Shown here: positions 38,336 to 49,900 of the stretch, piece after piece | Layout: the number at the start of each line of letters is the position of its first letter | Position numbering within the stretch: the stretch's first letter is position 1 | Assembly: GCA_903813345.2 (NCBI GenBank) | Contig: CAIIXF020000006.1 | Location: 16,558,348 to 16,622,347, forward strand | Source of the DNA: Owenia fusiformis | Lineage: Eukaryota > Annelida > Polychaeta > Sabellida > Oweniidae | Reading direction: 5' to 3' | Length of the DNA: 64,000 nt | Notes under the pieces: generated by a model | Told to the model about the DNA's origin: nothing | Database searches by the model: none | Seen by the model: only the letters and a program-made list of their open reading frames with translations | Made by a program: the position numbers and the translations under genes

Positions 38336-38830
38336 TTACTTACTATCAATAATGGGTACATCTGAATGATCCTTGATGCAGCTGTCCACCACGTACGTCC
38401 AGTTCTGAAGTTTCTCGAAGTCTTGCAATGACAGGGTTACGCAGGCAGACGTTGCGCAGCTACTGTCTGGTGTACTTCTTACACGTCTGAGTAGTATAGC
38501 AATGTCATCAGCAGTCGTTGCTTTAACTATGGCTTTTAACAGTTTTCGCTCGCCCAAGTCCATAGCCATTTCCGACTTTTGACCACTTTTGACACATGTT
38601 ACAAACTCTTGAATGTTTTTAAAGTTGTTTTTTAAGGAATTCCACTAACACACTGTGAGCAGCACACTGTTAAAGCCGTACGTGTTAAACTCACTGTTCC
38701 AACTCCTCTCTTGTAATAATAGAAACGGCTTGCTGTAGTCGCCTTTCTTAACATCAATGTGGACTGTTTCACTGATCTGAAATACGGCCACACTGCTCCA
38801 GGTCACTTTGGTTTTACTGTCTGTAGACAT
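38336..38830 (-). pseudogene. Unknown ~165-codon gene interrupted by one in-frame TAG
   Basis: Starts MSTDSKTKVTWSSVAVFQIS at 38830 and contains VHIDVKKGDYSKPFLLLQER. It reaches TAG at 38647-38645 after LLTVC, and continues in the same frame with WNSLKNNFKNIQEF, MAMDLGERKLLKAIV, DDIAILLRRV and a final stop at 38336. A single G-to-T change from GAG would give the stop. The unbroken frame on both sides suggests a recent lesion, a sequencing error or readthrough. No recognised domain. Confidence 0.45.
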
Positions 38831-39218
38831 GTTTAACTTTTTTTTCGATCTCCAACTTCTTCGTCAACTTTACTTAATGCTGCTGTATAACGTTTAGGTA
38901 ATAGGTATTCAGAGTTTCTCGACTAGCCAGCTACGAATGATACAGTGTAGCTCAAGAAGTTGTGTTATAAACTAATCAACACAATTCTTTGACCAATGAC
39001 AACTAGGATGGACAATACTACGTGACTCATTGAGTGTTTTACAACCAATGATAACCTTGTCCTAAAATTGGTCATGTTGATGACGTATTATATCAACCAA
39101 CAAGAATGGACTTGCATAAACAAGCTCTTTATCTTAAGACATGTTAATGATGACGTACGTATGTAGGTCAACAAGTATGGAACGGTCTCATCAGCGACAT
39201 TAAGGACATGTCACGCGG

Positions 39219-39510
39219 TTACACAACCATATGTGATAACCAACAAGCATGAACAATCGCGGACAATGGATCTTCCGTTAACAACATACGCTTTGCTGTT
39301 TGGACAAATTTCTCAGCAAGACCGTTTGACTGAGGATATCTAGGACTCGAGGTTACATGACGGAAATCATATTCTCGCACAAAATCTTTTAAAAGCTTCG
39401 ATGAGAATTGAGGACCGTTGTCAGAATATACTACCTCGGGTATTCCATTGCGGGAAAAGATTTCTTTCAATTTCTTTATAACTTGCTCGCAGGTGGTATT
39501 TTGTGTTCTA
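39219..39510 (-). pseudogene. Ty3/Gypsy integrase core fragment
   Basis: About 90 codons of the rve integrase core: KKLKEIFSRNGIPEVV, the second catalytic Asp in YSDNGPQF, then HVTSSPRYPQSNGLAEKFVQ with the catalytic Glu. The first Asp of the D-D-E set lies beyond the fragment. Truncated on both sides. Not clearly part of the Gypsy remnants at 14-16 kb. Confidence 0.75.
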
Positions 39511-40308
39511 TTAATTTAAAAGTACATTGCGTATATAAAATGTTAAGCTGAGACAGGGAATTAAATGATTACTAGTACACAACATATCACTGATGGATGT
39601 ACATACAGTACATTATATATAACACAAGGGGGAGAATAACAATGGACAAATACTTGGGTATTCTTTGGCCCATCCCTTCCACAAGGGCAACATTCTCAAA
39701 ACAATACAGCTTTCCAGCTTGGCAACACAATAAGGCAACCTACATTACAATATAACACTCATCACTTTTCGTGCTACATTGCACTGTTATCACTTGCACA
39801 CTGCAAGAGTAGGTGCCAATTGCCAACATTGCTCCCCTTGGTAGTACAAAAACTAATTAATTATTTGTGTAAAGCAAATATTAAATAGAATTGCCTAATT
39901 CCCTTAACTCTTACTGCATTACATACAAGATGGCACCTCTTACACTTTATATAAAAACTGTGTTGCCATCCCAATTCAAATGTACCAAATTATTACACAA
40001 ATATTCCAGATATAGTTCAAATTTCTTGTGGAACCAACCATCATGTCACTAAAGTGTTATATTATCCCAACATACAAGGTTGGGTAATAGTTACCTATTG
40101 AGACAACTTTATTATACGTTGTAACATCTGGTAAACAATACCCCAATGACTGGGCAAATTCCATTACAGTAGGATTCAACACTCAAAATTACTATGTTTG
40201 TTACTTTCAAATTGAACCAGGATAATAGAACAATAGTAGTAACAATAAATAAATAAACTTACCAAACAATCTAGTTGAAAGTATTTGCAGTTATTTGCAG
40301 TAATATCC
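39511..40308. other. No gene recognised
   Basis: AT-rich DNA with no credible coding frame or delimited repeat. Confidence 0.4.
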
Positions 40309-40482
40309 CGTTTACATAAGTAACCTGTACAGCATGTATCTGTATAGACAGTTGATCAAACTGACGATATCTGATAGTGGGCTACTCCCTTCAGCCTCTG
40401 CCAAAACAGAAGCTTGAATCCTATTGGCTCACATAAAATACATTATGTTTCAAGGCAAGCTAAAACATAATGCACCTTTATG
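40309..40482. repeat. Dispersed 174-bp repeat, copy 2
   Basis: Near-identical to 18971-19144 (for example GCCAAAACAG here against GCAAAAACAG there). Unrelated flanks. Confidence 0.8.
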
Positions 40483-42198
40483 AGATTGCTGATGATTCTC
40501 TTAGGCCACTTTGTACAAATTTCCAATGAACTTGGTTTATCCATTGCAGAGAATATACTTGTCAAAAAGCGGTTCACTCTAGCAATGAGAATGATAAATC
40601 TTGACAAACCATCTTCAGCATTTCCTTCAGCGTTTTCCTTCCTAATGTAAACGTATAATAATGAAATTTTGTAAGGATACCCAATGTTACATTTACAAAG
40701 GGACCACAGTTTGTTTCCCCATTTAACTTGTTTTGCTGATGTATACTGCCGGAAATTAAGATGTCCTTTGAATTTTTACTACCATTGATTCATCAAGTTT
40801 GAAGGAGCTATACAATATAAGTTTTCATTAAATTCATCATTCACATGATCATGAATTTACCAGCTTTCCAAATTTTGTTTGTTTTATCAATGTCCCCATC
40901 ATTGTTTTCAAGGTGGAGATACCCCCAGGTGGCATTGATTCTGAATCAATAAGAAAAAATCAAAGGAAATTTGGACTTAATAACACATGAGATAGGAGCC
41001 TTACGGGTCAAAACTGGCAGTAGCCTCATAAGAATGTGTGTCACATGACCAAGTTTAAGGGGAAAAAGTGGGTCAAGCTTATAAAATGTGGGTCAATTTG
41101 AATAAGAACAATTAGACTCATGTTTGTCAAATCTGGAGGTAATAAATTCAATTTAAAACACATATCAACATTGTCAACAATTTATTTATCAGCAAGCATG
41201 CCATCTTAGTATCTTGTTAGGTAGACCTTAGAAAGGCTGGACATTCTGCTTTGTTGGCAAAGACATTGGTTTTGTTTTGACACGTGCAAAGATTGCAGAT
41301 CATTCCTCTTATTACATTGTTCTGTTGAACTGGCATTAGCCAGGCAAAGTCCTCCACCCATTTTGCCTTATACTGTCTATTTAGCACTGCATAGATAGAT
41401 TAGATGTATTTTCAACAGTTTCTTCACTTGTTCTTCCATGATTGCAATAAGCAGAAAAAATACCAACACAATAGCATCTTTTCCGACTACTTTAAATTTC
41501 ATTTGGAAGCAGACTTTTGTTGCTCCCAGTTGTGGTGCTGAGAAACAAATCCCTTTTAAATTTGATCAAATCAATGCATTCATATTGGAACTTATTGAGT
41601 TTTTCTAGTGAAAATCGTAGCAAAATGTTTCAATTATGGAAGCAATTTTAACAACATTCAAAACAAACGATTTTCATTGGTTGCTTTTGGCCTTTAAATC
41701 ACATGTTTGTTATAACAAATTTAATTCATCTGTCAATTCCACCAATCCTAAATCAAAAGTGCCCTATACCCAATTCTATGGTGATCTTTGATGCAAGAAG
41801 AGAGGGTCTGATATTCCATGATAAATTCCCCGAGAATTAGCGTAAGTCTATGCGTATGTCAATAAGACACAACTTGTTGTAAAATCTGGGTCAGACTCTG
41901 TCACATGTATGTAAAAAGGCATTAACGCTAGCCTAGGGTTATTACAGATAAATAAATTCAGAAATGAACTGACCTATTGCCAAGTGTAGAATACTCCTGA
42001 ACATCACAACTTCGATGAATGCACAAAATTCTGTCTTACTAAGCTGCTCGCTGTCTTTCCATTAGATCCCAGCATAGCAGTTAGTCTCATCAAAGATATG
42101 GTCAAGAGAGGCAACATGTTCTGAAGTCATTGTGCCTCCATTCCACAACATCATCTTGCTTATTGTCGAGCAGCAGATCACCATTTGCGTCCACCCCA
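40483..42198. other. No gene recognised
   Basis: AT-rich, probably decayed repetitive DNA. No clear coding frame, tRNA or terminal repeat. Confidence 0.35.
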
Positions 42199-43031
42199 AG
42201 CTCTTAGCATATATTCAGCCTAAAATCCAAATCATCACCACTTCCAACATCTTGATTGTTCATTCCCAAAAAGCTGTCATCACTATCATATAAATCCACT
42301 TAATGTCACTACCAACACTCATTGTATCCTTTGGATTGCCTACTATCTTTGTAAATGGTGGAAGCTGACTTGCATGGTAAATCCAAGTATGGGCATGGCA
42401 GAAATCTTACCTCTGTCAAAACAAGGAAGGTCAAGGTTGACGCCCAGGGAACATAAACCACATGGGTAAAAACTACTACTCCAGTCGTATTATTTTCACT
42501 ACAATGAGAGCAATTTTTCAATTTGGAACTTGCCATGTTGCTTTCAAGATTTTTTTAAACCTTGATATTTTCAGAAAAGGTTTGTATTTGGCACTGTACT
42601 AGTTAATCTGGTGTTGTGCCAATAAACATGCGGCCAGGATGCACATGCAGGGCACATGATGTCAAAGCTACCTTTTGCTGTTTTATAGTCTGAAATTGGC
42701 AGTATTTCTCACTGCTCTATCATACATCCATATGTCCAAGAAGCCATTTTTGCTGCCATATTTGTTCCGGGTACTGCATTCACTCTATATTTAGGTAATT
42801 CAGTAGGTTTTGCCTCCAAAGTTTCTATTCAAAATTAACATTGTAACCTATTGATATAGTTTTAACACTATTGCACCATAAAATGCATTCCCTTGACTTA
42901 GTCTGGTCTTTGTTTTTTCTATTAATTTCAGATTCAGCATTATACCTGGGGATGTTTCGCATCAGTATGGAGGGACTTAATGAAGGGTTGTATTTTCTTA
43001 GGGGCTTCTTCTAAACAATTTACTTTAAATT

Positions 43032-43345
43032 TTATTTAAAAATGTAACTGCTCCACTTCTGCGCCCCAACTTTTAATTTTAGATTTTTGGATTGAGTGAG
43101 GTGATAACAGTTGAGAAATAGTATAATGCTGTCAACATTAAATTTAGATTTTGAAAAGTTAATATCTGTCTGTTTTGGCTCTCCTTTCTTGCTCTTTGGT
43201 CTGTTCCATTGACTTAGTAGCTGTGTAAATGTTGGATTATTAAGTCCCATTTGCACCAATGATTCAACATGAAATAGAATTTCAGAATCTTGATTGCATA
43301 TCATGCTTAGTCCCACTGGACATGAGCAGTTAGCTGTTTTTACAT
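43032..43345 (-). pseudogene. SWIM zinc-finger segment of a SAP/SWIM/YqaJ-type protein, copy 1
   Basis: Reads CSCPVGLSMICNQDSEILF, a SWIM-like C-x-C...C-x-(H) pattern with the final His replaced by Gln, then LNNPTFTQLLSQWNRPKSKK followed by EPKQTD. The WN-x-P-(K/R)-x-K-x-EPK block follows the SWIM domain in a family of invertebrate proteins that end in a YqaJ exonuclease domain (from memory). Only this segment remains open; no YqaJ part follows downstream. Repeated at 52649-52962. Confidence 0.5.
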
Positions 43346-45938
43346 TTTACATGTGCACATGTTGCACCTAATTGAGCCAACCATTGGAAAAGTATTGATA
43401 TACCTTTTGTTCTTTGTAATCTGTCAAAAGGTGCATGCTAGTGTAACACTATCAAAAATTACTTGGAAATAATGTGGTAATAAAGGAATTTCAATGTGAG
43501 TACATGTACATTACAATTTTTGGTAAAAAACTTATTTACATCAAAAGATAGTGTTTTTTTATACATAGAGTAAATTGCCTTAGCCTTTAAAATCATATTA
43601 AAACCATCATCCTCTTTAAAAATCTGGAGTACATTATCTTCTCCCATTTTGATAAGAGCCAGTAGAGCTACCCTTTCAGCATCTAAAAAGCTACAAAATA
43701 GAGTAAAATGATCTTAGGTTTCAATATCGCCAAAGCTCAGTTTATCATTGAATTAGGTTTCTGAGTGTATCTTACCCGCCCTAATACTAATTTGTGCCAC
43801 TCTGATTTTTAGGGATAAATTCCAGTGTTTTTTTTTGCCGTGTCCAATAAGTTGAACCTTATCAGAGTATTCCAAATTGTATGAATAGGTGATACAAGTC
43901 TAATGTTACTCTAATTATGCTCTAATTCAGTGGCTCGAAATATGAGGATTTTTTGTAAATATTTATGATTACATATTGCCAGTCCAACAATCTTGTTTCC
44001 TCTGACAATCAATCCAATCTTTATCTGGAATCTATGCTGGATCACTGAGTTCAATCCAATTTACATTGAGTCTCTATGTTCCTTGATGACTTAAGCATTA
44101 ATCTGTATAAGGGCAACCATTGAGGCATAGTATCCACTCCTTTGATGATTATGGGCTGCCAAGAACTCCTTTAGCGTATCTACTTCTTTATGTAAAAAAG
44201 TCAATGTCAGTGACACTGTCATCATCAGGCCCATTGGACACTGTCTAGACACCTAGCCCCTGCCATTGATTTGAAAACACAAATATGTGTATAGAACTAT
44301 TCGGTGCAAAACACCACAAAATGATTTTATAATATTTACCTCTATCTTAGCATCTATCATTATACTCCCCTCACTGATATACAAACATGGGTGGTTCTAG
44401 TAGATATCTGGAAGTCCAGTTACTATTTTATTTTTTTATTTGATCTCATCGGACAGTGGGAAGTTCTCCATATACTGTAAATTTTAAATAATTTGATTAA
44501 GGCAAAACATTTGTATTGTTACCATTAACTTTTACAATTAGCTGCATATGTTGTTGTGATGTAATTCATTAATCTCCCTACTGCATGATTGGTGCCACCA
44601 CTTGTCACAAAGGGTTCAGGCTATCCCAGCTTACAGTTCTTCCTTGTCTTTCCTTGTCTTTATTGTCACAATTAAATCACATAGATTTTCTGATGATCCT
44701 GCAGACAGCTTTGATTTTGGTTGTTTTGATTGAATAGATGAAGATTTTGAAGTCATGATTTGCATCTATGTTTTTTAATTTGTATTTTTTGTTTCCTGAC
44801 ATAATTTGGCATTAGTGACATTTAAACATTTTGAATTGACAGGTTTGAAGTGCTCATGGAATGCCGGACCATGATTCAAGATAATATCAGTACCATCGTA
44901 TCTAGAGTGTAGAGTTTCTGCTGGTTCCTGTGGAAATAATTCTCTCTATGTCTTGCCAGATTACTTTGTCAGGTTGGCCACAGCTCTGGAGTCTTCTTAT
45001 TTGTGGAAAACATTGGGATTTGACCAATGAAACTCTGGAAAACACTGGAAATGAATTTAAATTTTTCTAGAAAATTTTCTTTTTTCCAGAAATGGCACAA
45101 ATAACTAATAAAGGGGCTATCTATTTTTTGTGTGGATGAAGTCAACTTTATTGAAGCAATTAATCCATATCCTTTAGTTTTTTTACAGAAGTATAATCAT
45201 GATTACCAATATCTAACAACATAGTATAGAGCTACTCAAATTATATATTTGGTATAAAATCCTTGAACAAAAACAAATCAAGAAGCACCTTCAAGAGGAA
45301 TACAGTAAGCTTTTCTGAAAACCAACTGACCAAATGTAAAAATATTGTTATTGAAATGGAACACATTCTTTCATGTAATAGGTAAAGGTCTATTTGAACC
45401 AAATACTGGTTAAATAATTATATTTACATCTATTAAATAACCATGACACTAAGTATTTGAAATTATTATCACCTTATGCTATTATTTAGAACACAATGCA
45501 GAGTTAGTTACACCAATTTGTGGTAACCTGAGTCAAAATGCTCAAGTTGAGATTCAATGACCCCTCTTTGGCAGGGGTCTATTGCAAAAATAGAAAGTTG
45601 GTCTATAGCATTGTGATGCTGGTCAATTCCCCTCATATTTGGCGCTGCATTCACTTGTGCTATTCAAAAGATTAGTTCATTTTGCATAAATTGTTGAACA
45701 TTTGGAGCCTGATTAGCCCCTCCAGCTCTTCATTGTTGACCAAACGCTTGTTCAGTGTGGTCACCCCATATTAATTTTTCACTCATGAGAAAGCTGGACC
45801 CTGACTTTGCTAACTACAGTATCAGACAATGTTTGAAATGAGCGAACTGTTATTTTCCAGCTTTCCACTGTTTCAGTGTTAGTCTATTTCGCTATGTCAT
45901 TGTCAGCCCTTCAACATGTGCTGCTAAATCTGCTGCAG

Positions 45939-45953
45939 CCCCCCCCCCCCCCC
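45939..45953. repeat. Poly-C tract (15 C)
   Basis: Homopolymer of 15 C; the equivalent in copy 2 (55555-55566) has 12. Similar tracts of 15 and 16 C close each duplication unit at 51780-51794 and 58291-58306. Confidence 0.9.
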
Positions 45954-46555
45954 GCCAAACTTAACCAAGCCATGATAATAAAAAATCGTGAAGTCACTGA
46001 ATTCTAAATTCTGGCTGTTGGTCTCTGTAATATGGCTGACTGAAAGGATTTAAAAGACGATATTCATCAGCCACAGATCTAACATTCAGACTGTCAAAAC
46101 ACATTTTTGAACAACTGCACTAATTCTATTGTTGAAACATACTCAGCTGTTACAGTTAGCTGCATATAGTTCACAACAAACTTGGAACCCATGCAGCAAA
46201 GTTCCTGTGATTGTTTATACACATGCAAGATCATGTGTAAGATGGTAAAAGATGTTCATTGTATCAAAAACTCGAGAAATGATTTTTACCCATTGTCTAT
46301 CATTGTCATATATGAAAAATGATATTATTCTCAACTATTTATTTGATTTTTCACACCCAACGTTTTCTGTTTATACGCATATTTTTAGACTGAATATAAT
46401 GACTGAAGTGTGTTGTAAACTGAGTTAAACATCTTACCTCACTAAGTGGCACCCGGTATATGTATATATATTTCTTTATTGAGACCAATTCTGATCATCA
46501 TACATAATCAATTTATATTAATACAATGTAATGTAATAAAAATAATATATACACT

Positions 46556-46760
46556 TTAAGTGTTAATTATGGTGAAAACCTTCCGTAGCATCAAGGGTTG
46601 AAAAGAGCTTCCCCCAAGTTTCTGAAGTATACAATCAATAGTTGGAAGTACAAATATTTTGCACTTGACTGATTTGTTTAATTTTCTTAAGTCAACTGTT
46701 ATGTGAACTTTTCCAACTTCGAGACTACTGAGACCATGACACTCCACTAAGAAGGTATTA
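46556..46760 (-). pseudogene. Gypsy reverse transcriptase fragment, copy 1
   Basis: Reads KVHITVDLRKLNKSVKCKIF and VLPTIDCILQKLGGSS, then shifts frame, after which motif A appears as FSTLDATEGFHH before a stop. A short, long-dead Gypsy RT piece. The Helentron-like insertion begins at its upstream edge (46761). Copy 2 is at 56169-56373. Confidence 0.6.
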
Positions 46761-48442
46761 TTAGACTCCAGATGTAAATCTGGAGTCTATTGTTTTCGTC
46801 AGTATTCTTATTCTTCTTATTATTCTTTATTCTTTATTATTCTTTCCCAGTTTTCTCGATAACCATAAGGCTTCCAATAAAGATCATTATTCAGTCAATT
46901 TATGTCCAGTATCTAGTTCCTCGGAAATTGGGTCAAATTTTTATCTAGGTCAAAGGTCAAGAACTAGGTCAAATCCAGTACTTTGTCACTTTTTTCGATT
47001 TTCTCGGTCGTCCTTCAATATTTTTGATCCGGGTTTTTTTCATTGTGTTCCTCATAAAAAAGTAGAAAAGCTAGGGTCGATTTAGTTTTTTGGTATCTCA
47101 AACCGATTTCGAGATATCAGTGTCCGAAAACGAGGTCCAAAAAAAAGTTCTCCGAATCCAATGTCCAGGATATCAGTCTTATAGGAAATTTCCTCAGGAT
47201 TCCGAATCTGAAAATCAAATTTCGATCTGACTTCCGGTTCAGAAGTTATGGCGTTTTGAAAATTCAAAAATCGCTTAATTTGGTGCCCCATGTTAATTCA
47301 ATGGGAAAAAATATTTTTTTGAAGTGTAAAATACGAGATATAGACTAAGCACAGCTAAACATAATGGAAGCCCATAAAAGAAAGGGACCTCATAACCTTC
47401 TTTTCATAAAAATTTGGACACCAAAATGCATAGGTCAAAATCTAGGTCAAATTCAAAGTTTTTCCTTATTTTTGCGATTCTGACACTACACTTTAATTAT
47501 ATTCTTTGAAATTTTGAATACATGTAGCCAAGACTGTGCTAATAGGGTTAGCCTTTTGCCGTCAGAAAGTATTTTGACCCACTTTTGAGATATGGTGTCC
47601 GAAAAGTAGGTCAAAATAAAAATTGCTCCAAATTTAACGTATAAGTTATGAATTAAGACTAAAATTTTCTCAGGAATCCGAATCTGCAAACCAAATTTCA
47701 ATCCAACTCCCGGTCCGTAAGTTATGACGTTTTGAAAGCTCAAAAATCGCTAAATTTGGTGACCCATGTTATGTCAATGGGAAAAACGATTTTTTTGAAG
47801 TGTAAAATTCGAGATATAGACTAAGTACAGCTTAAAATAATGAAAGCCTATGAAGGAAGGGGACCTCAAAGGCTACCTAACTTCAAAATTTGGACACCAA
47901 AATCCCTAGGTCACAATCTAGGTCAAATTCATAGTTTTTCCTTATTTTTGCGATTCTGACACTATATTTAAATGATTTGCTTCAAAATTTTGTATACAGG
48001 TAGGAAAGAGTTTGCTAATAGTGTACGCATTTTGCCGTCAGAAAGTATTTCGACCAACTTTTGAGATATGGTGTCCCAAAAGTAGGTCAAAATAAAAAAT
48101 TCTCCAAATTTAACATATGAGTTATGAATTAAGGGTAGAATTTTCTCAGGAATCCGAGGCTGCAAACCAAATTTCGATCCGACTACCTTTCCTTCGTATC
48201 CTCTCCTTCCTATCCTTCCTATTCCATTCCTTCTTCCTATTCTATTCTATTATTCTTTCCTATTCTATCCTATTGTTCCTTCCTATTCTAGCCTATCCTT
48301 CCTTCCTTTTTCATCCATCCATCCATCTTTTTCTGGATGACTCAGCTTATTTTGGATGACTCGGCTTATTCTGGATAACTCGGCTAAAAAAAGTCTAGAT
48401 CTGGAGTCTGAAATTGAACTTCGTTCAATTTCCAAAGTCTAG
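46761..48442. mobile_element. Helentron-like nonautonomous element 1
   Basis: Starts TTAGACTCCAGATG with a local hairpin (AGACTCCAGAT, gtaa, complement). The 3' end has the inverted copy ATCTGGAGTCT, then a 10-bp-stem hairpin GAAATTGAAC/GTTCAATTTC and terminal CTAG. Internally about 480-bp repeats share TTATGGCGTTTTGAAA and CAAAAATCGCT (about 47245 and 47725), followed by a C/T-rich TCCTAT minisatellite (48186-48330). No Rep/helicase coding. Asymmetric inverted repeats with a subterminal hairpin are characteristic of Helentrons/HINEs. Confidence 0.7.
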
Positions 48443-48454
48443 TTATTATTATTA

Positions 48455-49900
48455 TTAGACTCCAGATGAAATCTGGAGTCTATTGTTTTCGTCAGTTTTC
48501 TTATTCTTCTTCTTATTATTCTTTTTATTCTTATTATTCTAAGCAACTTTTCTCAATAACCGTAAGATCTTCAGTAAAGTCAATCATTTGGTCAAGTTAG
48601 GTTCAGTATCTAGTTCCTCGGAAATTGGGTGAAATTTTTATCTAGGTCAAAGGTCAAGAACTAGGTCAAATCCAGTACTTTGTCACTTTTTTCGATTTTC
48701 TCGGTCGTCCTTCAATATTTTCGATCCGGGTTTTTTTCATTGTGTTCCTTATAAAAAAGTAGAAAACCTGGGTCGATTTAGTTTTTTGATATCTCAAACT
48801 GATTTCGAGATATCAGTGTCCGAAAACAAGGTCCAAAAAAAAGTTCTCCGAATCAAATGTCCAGGATATTAGTCATATAGGAAATTTTCTCAGGATTCCG
48901 AATCTGAAACCCAAATTTAGATCGGACTTCCGGTTCAGAAGTTATGGCGTTTTGAAAACTCAAAAATCGCTAAATTTGATGCCCATGTTAAGTCAATGGG
49001 AAAAAATATTTTTTTGAAGTGAAAAATACGGATTATAGACTGAGTTCAGCTTCATATTATCAAAGCCTTTAAAAGAAGGGGACCTCAAAAGCCATCTAGC
49101 TTCAAAATTTGGACACCGAAATGCCTAGGTCAAAATCTAGGTCAAATTCATAGGTTTTCCTTATCTTTTCGATTCTGATACTACACTTTGATTATATTCT
49201 TCGAAATTGTGTATACATGTAGTTAAGAATATGCTAATAGTGTTAGCCTTTTGCCGTCAGAAAGTATTTTGACCCACTTTTGAGATATGGTGTCCGAAAA
49301 GTAGGTCAAAATAAAAAGTTCTCCAAATTTAATATATGAGTTATGAATTAAGAGTAGAATTCTGTCAGGAATCCGGATCTGCAAACCAAATTTCGATCCG
49401 ACTTCTCGTTCGGAAGTTATGGCGTGTCCGAAAAGTAGGTCAAAATAAAAAATCTCCAAATTTAACGTATGAGTTATGAATTAGGGGTAGAATTTTGTCA
49501 GGAATCCGAATCTGCAAACCAAATTTCGATATTACTTCCGGTAAGGAAGTAATAGCGTTTTGAAATTTTGAGAAAAATCGATCTGATGGTATCCTGATAG
49601 AAAGTCAAGAGTAGAGAAGAAAATATTGAAAAATTCATCCATCCTTCCTATCCTTCCTATCCTATCCTATCCTATCCTATCCTATCCTTTCTTCCTATTC
49701 TATTCTATGCTATCCTTCTTTCTTTTTCTATCCTATCGTTCTTTCCTATTCTGTCCTATCCTACCTTCCTATTTTATTTATCCATCTCTCTCTAGATGAC
49801 TTAGCTTATTCTGGATGACTCGGCTTATTCTGGATGACTCGGCTAAAAAATGTCTAGATCTGGAGTCTGAAATTGAACTTCGTTCAATTTCCAAAATCTA
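48455..49900. mobile_element. Helentron-like nonautonomous element 2, in tandem with element 1
   Basis: Separated from element 1 by TTATTATTATTA. Same 5' start (TTAGACTCCAGATG), the same internal blocks, a TCCTATCCTATCC minisatellite (about 49632-49780) and the same 3' hairpin ending CTAG at 49900. The empty site in copy 2 (GGTATTATTATCTTGG at about 56367) shows that both elements plus the spacer were gained together between an A and a T, or an equivalent T-T position. Confidence 0.72.
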
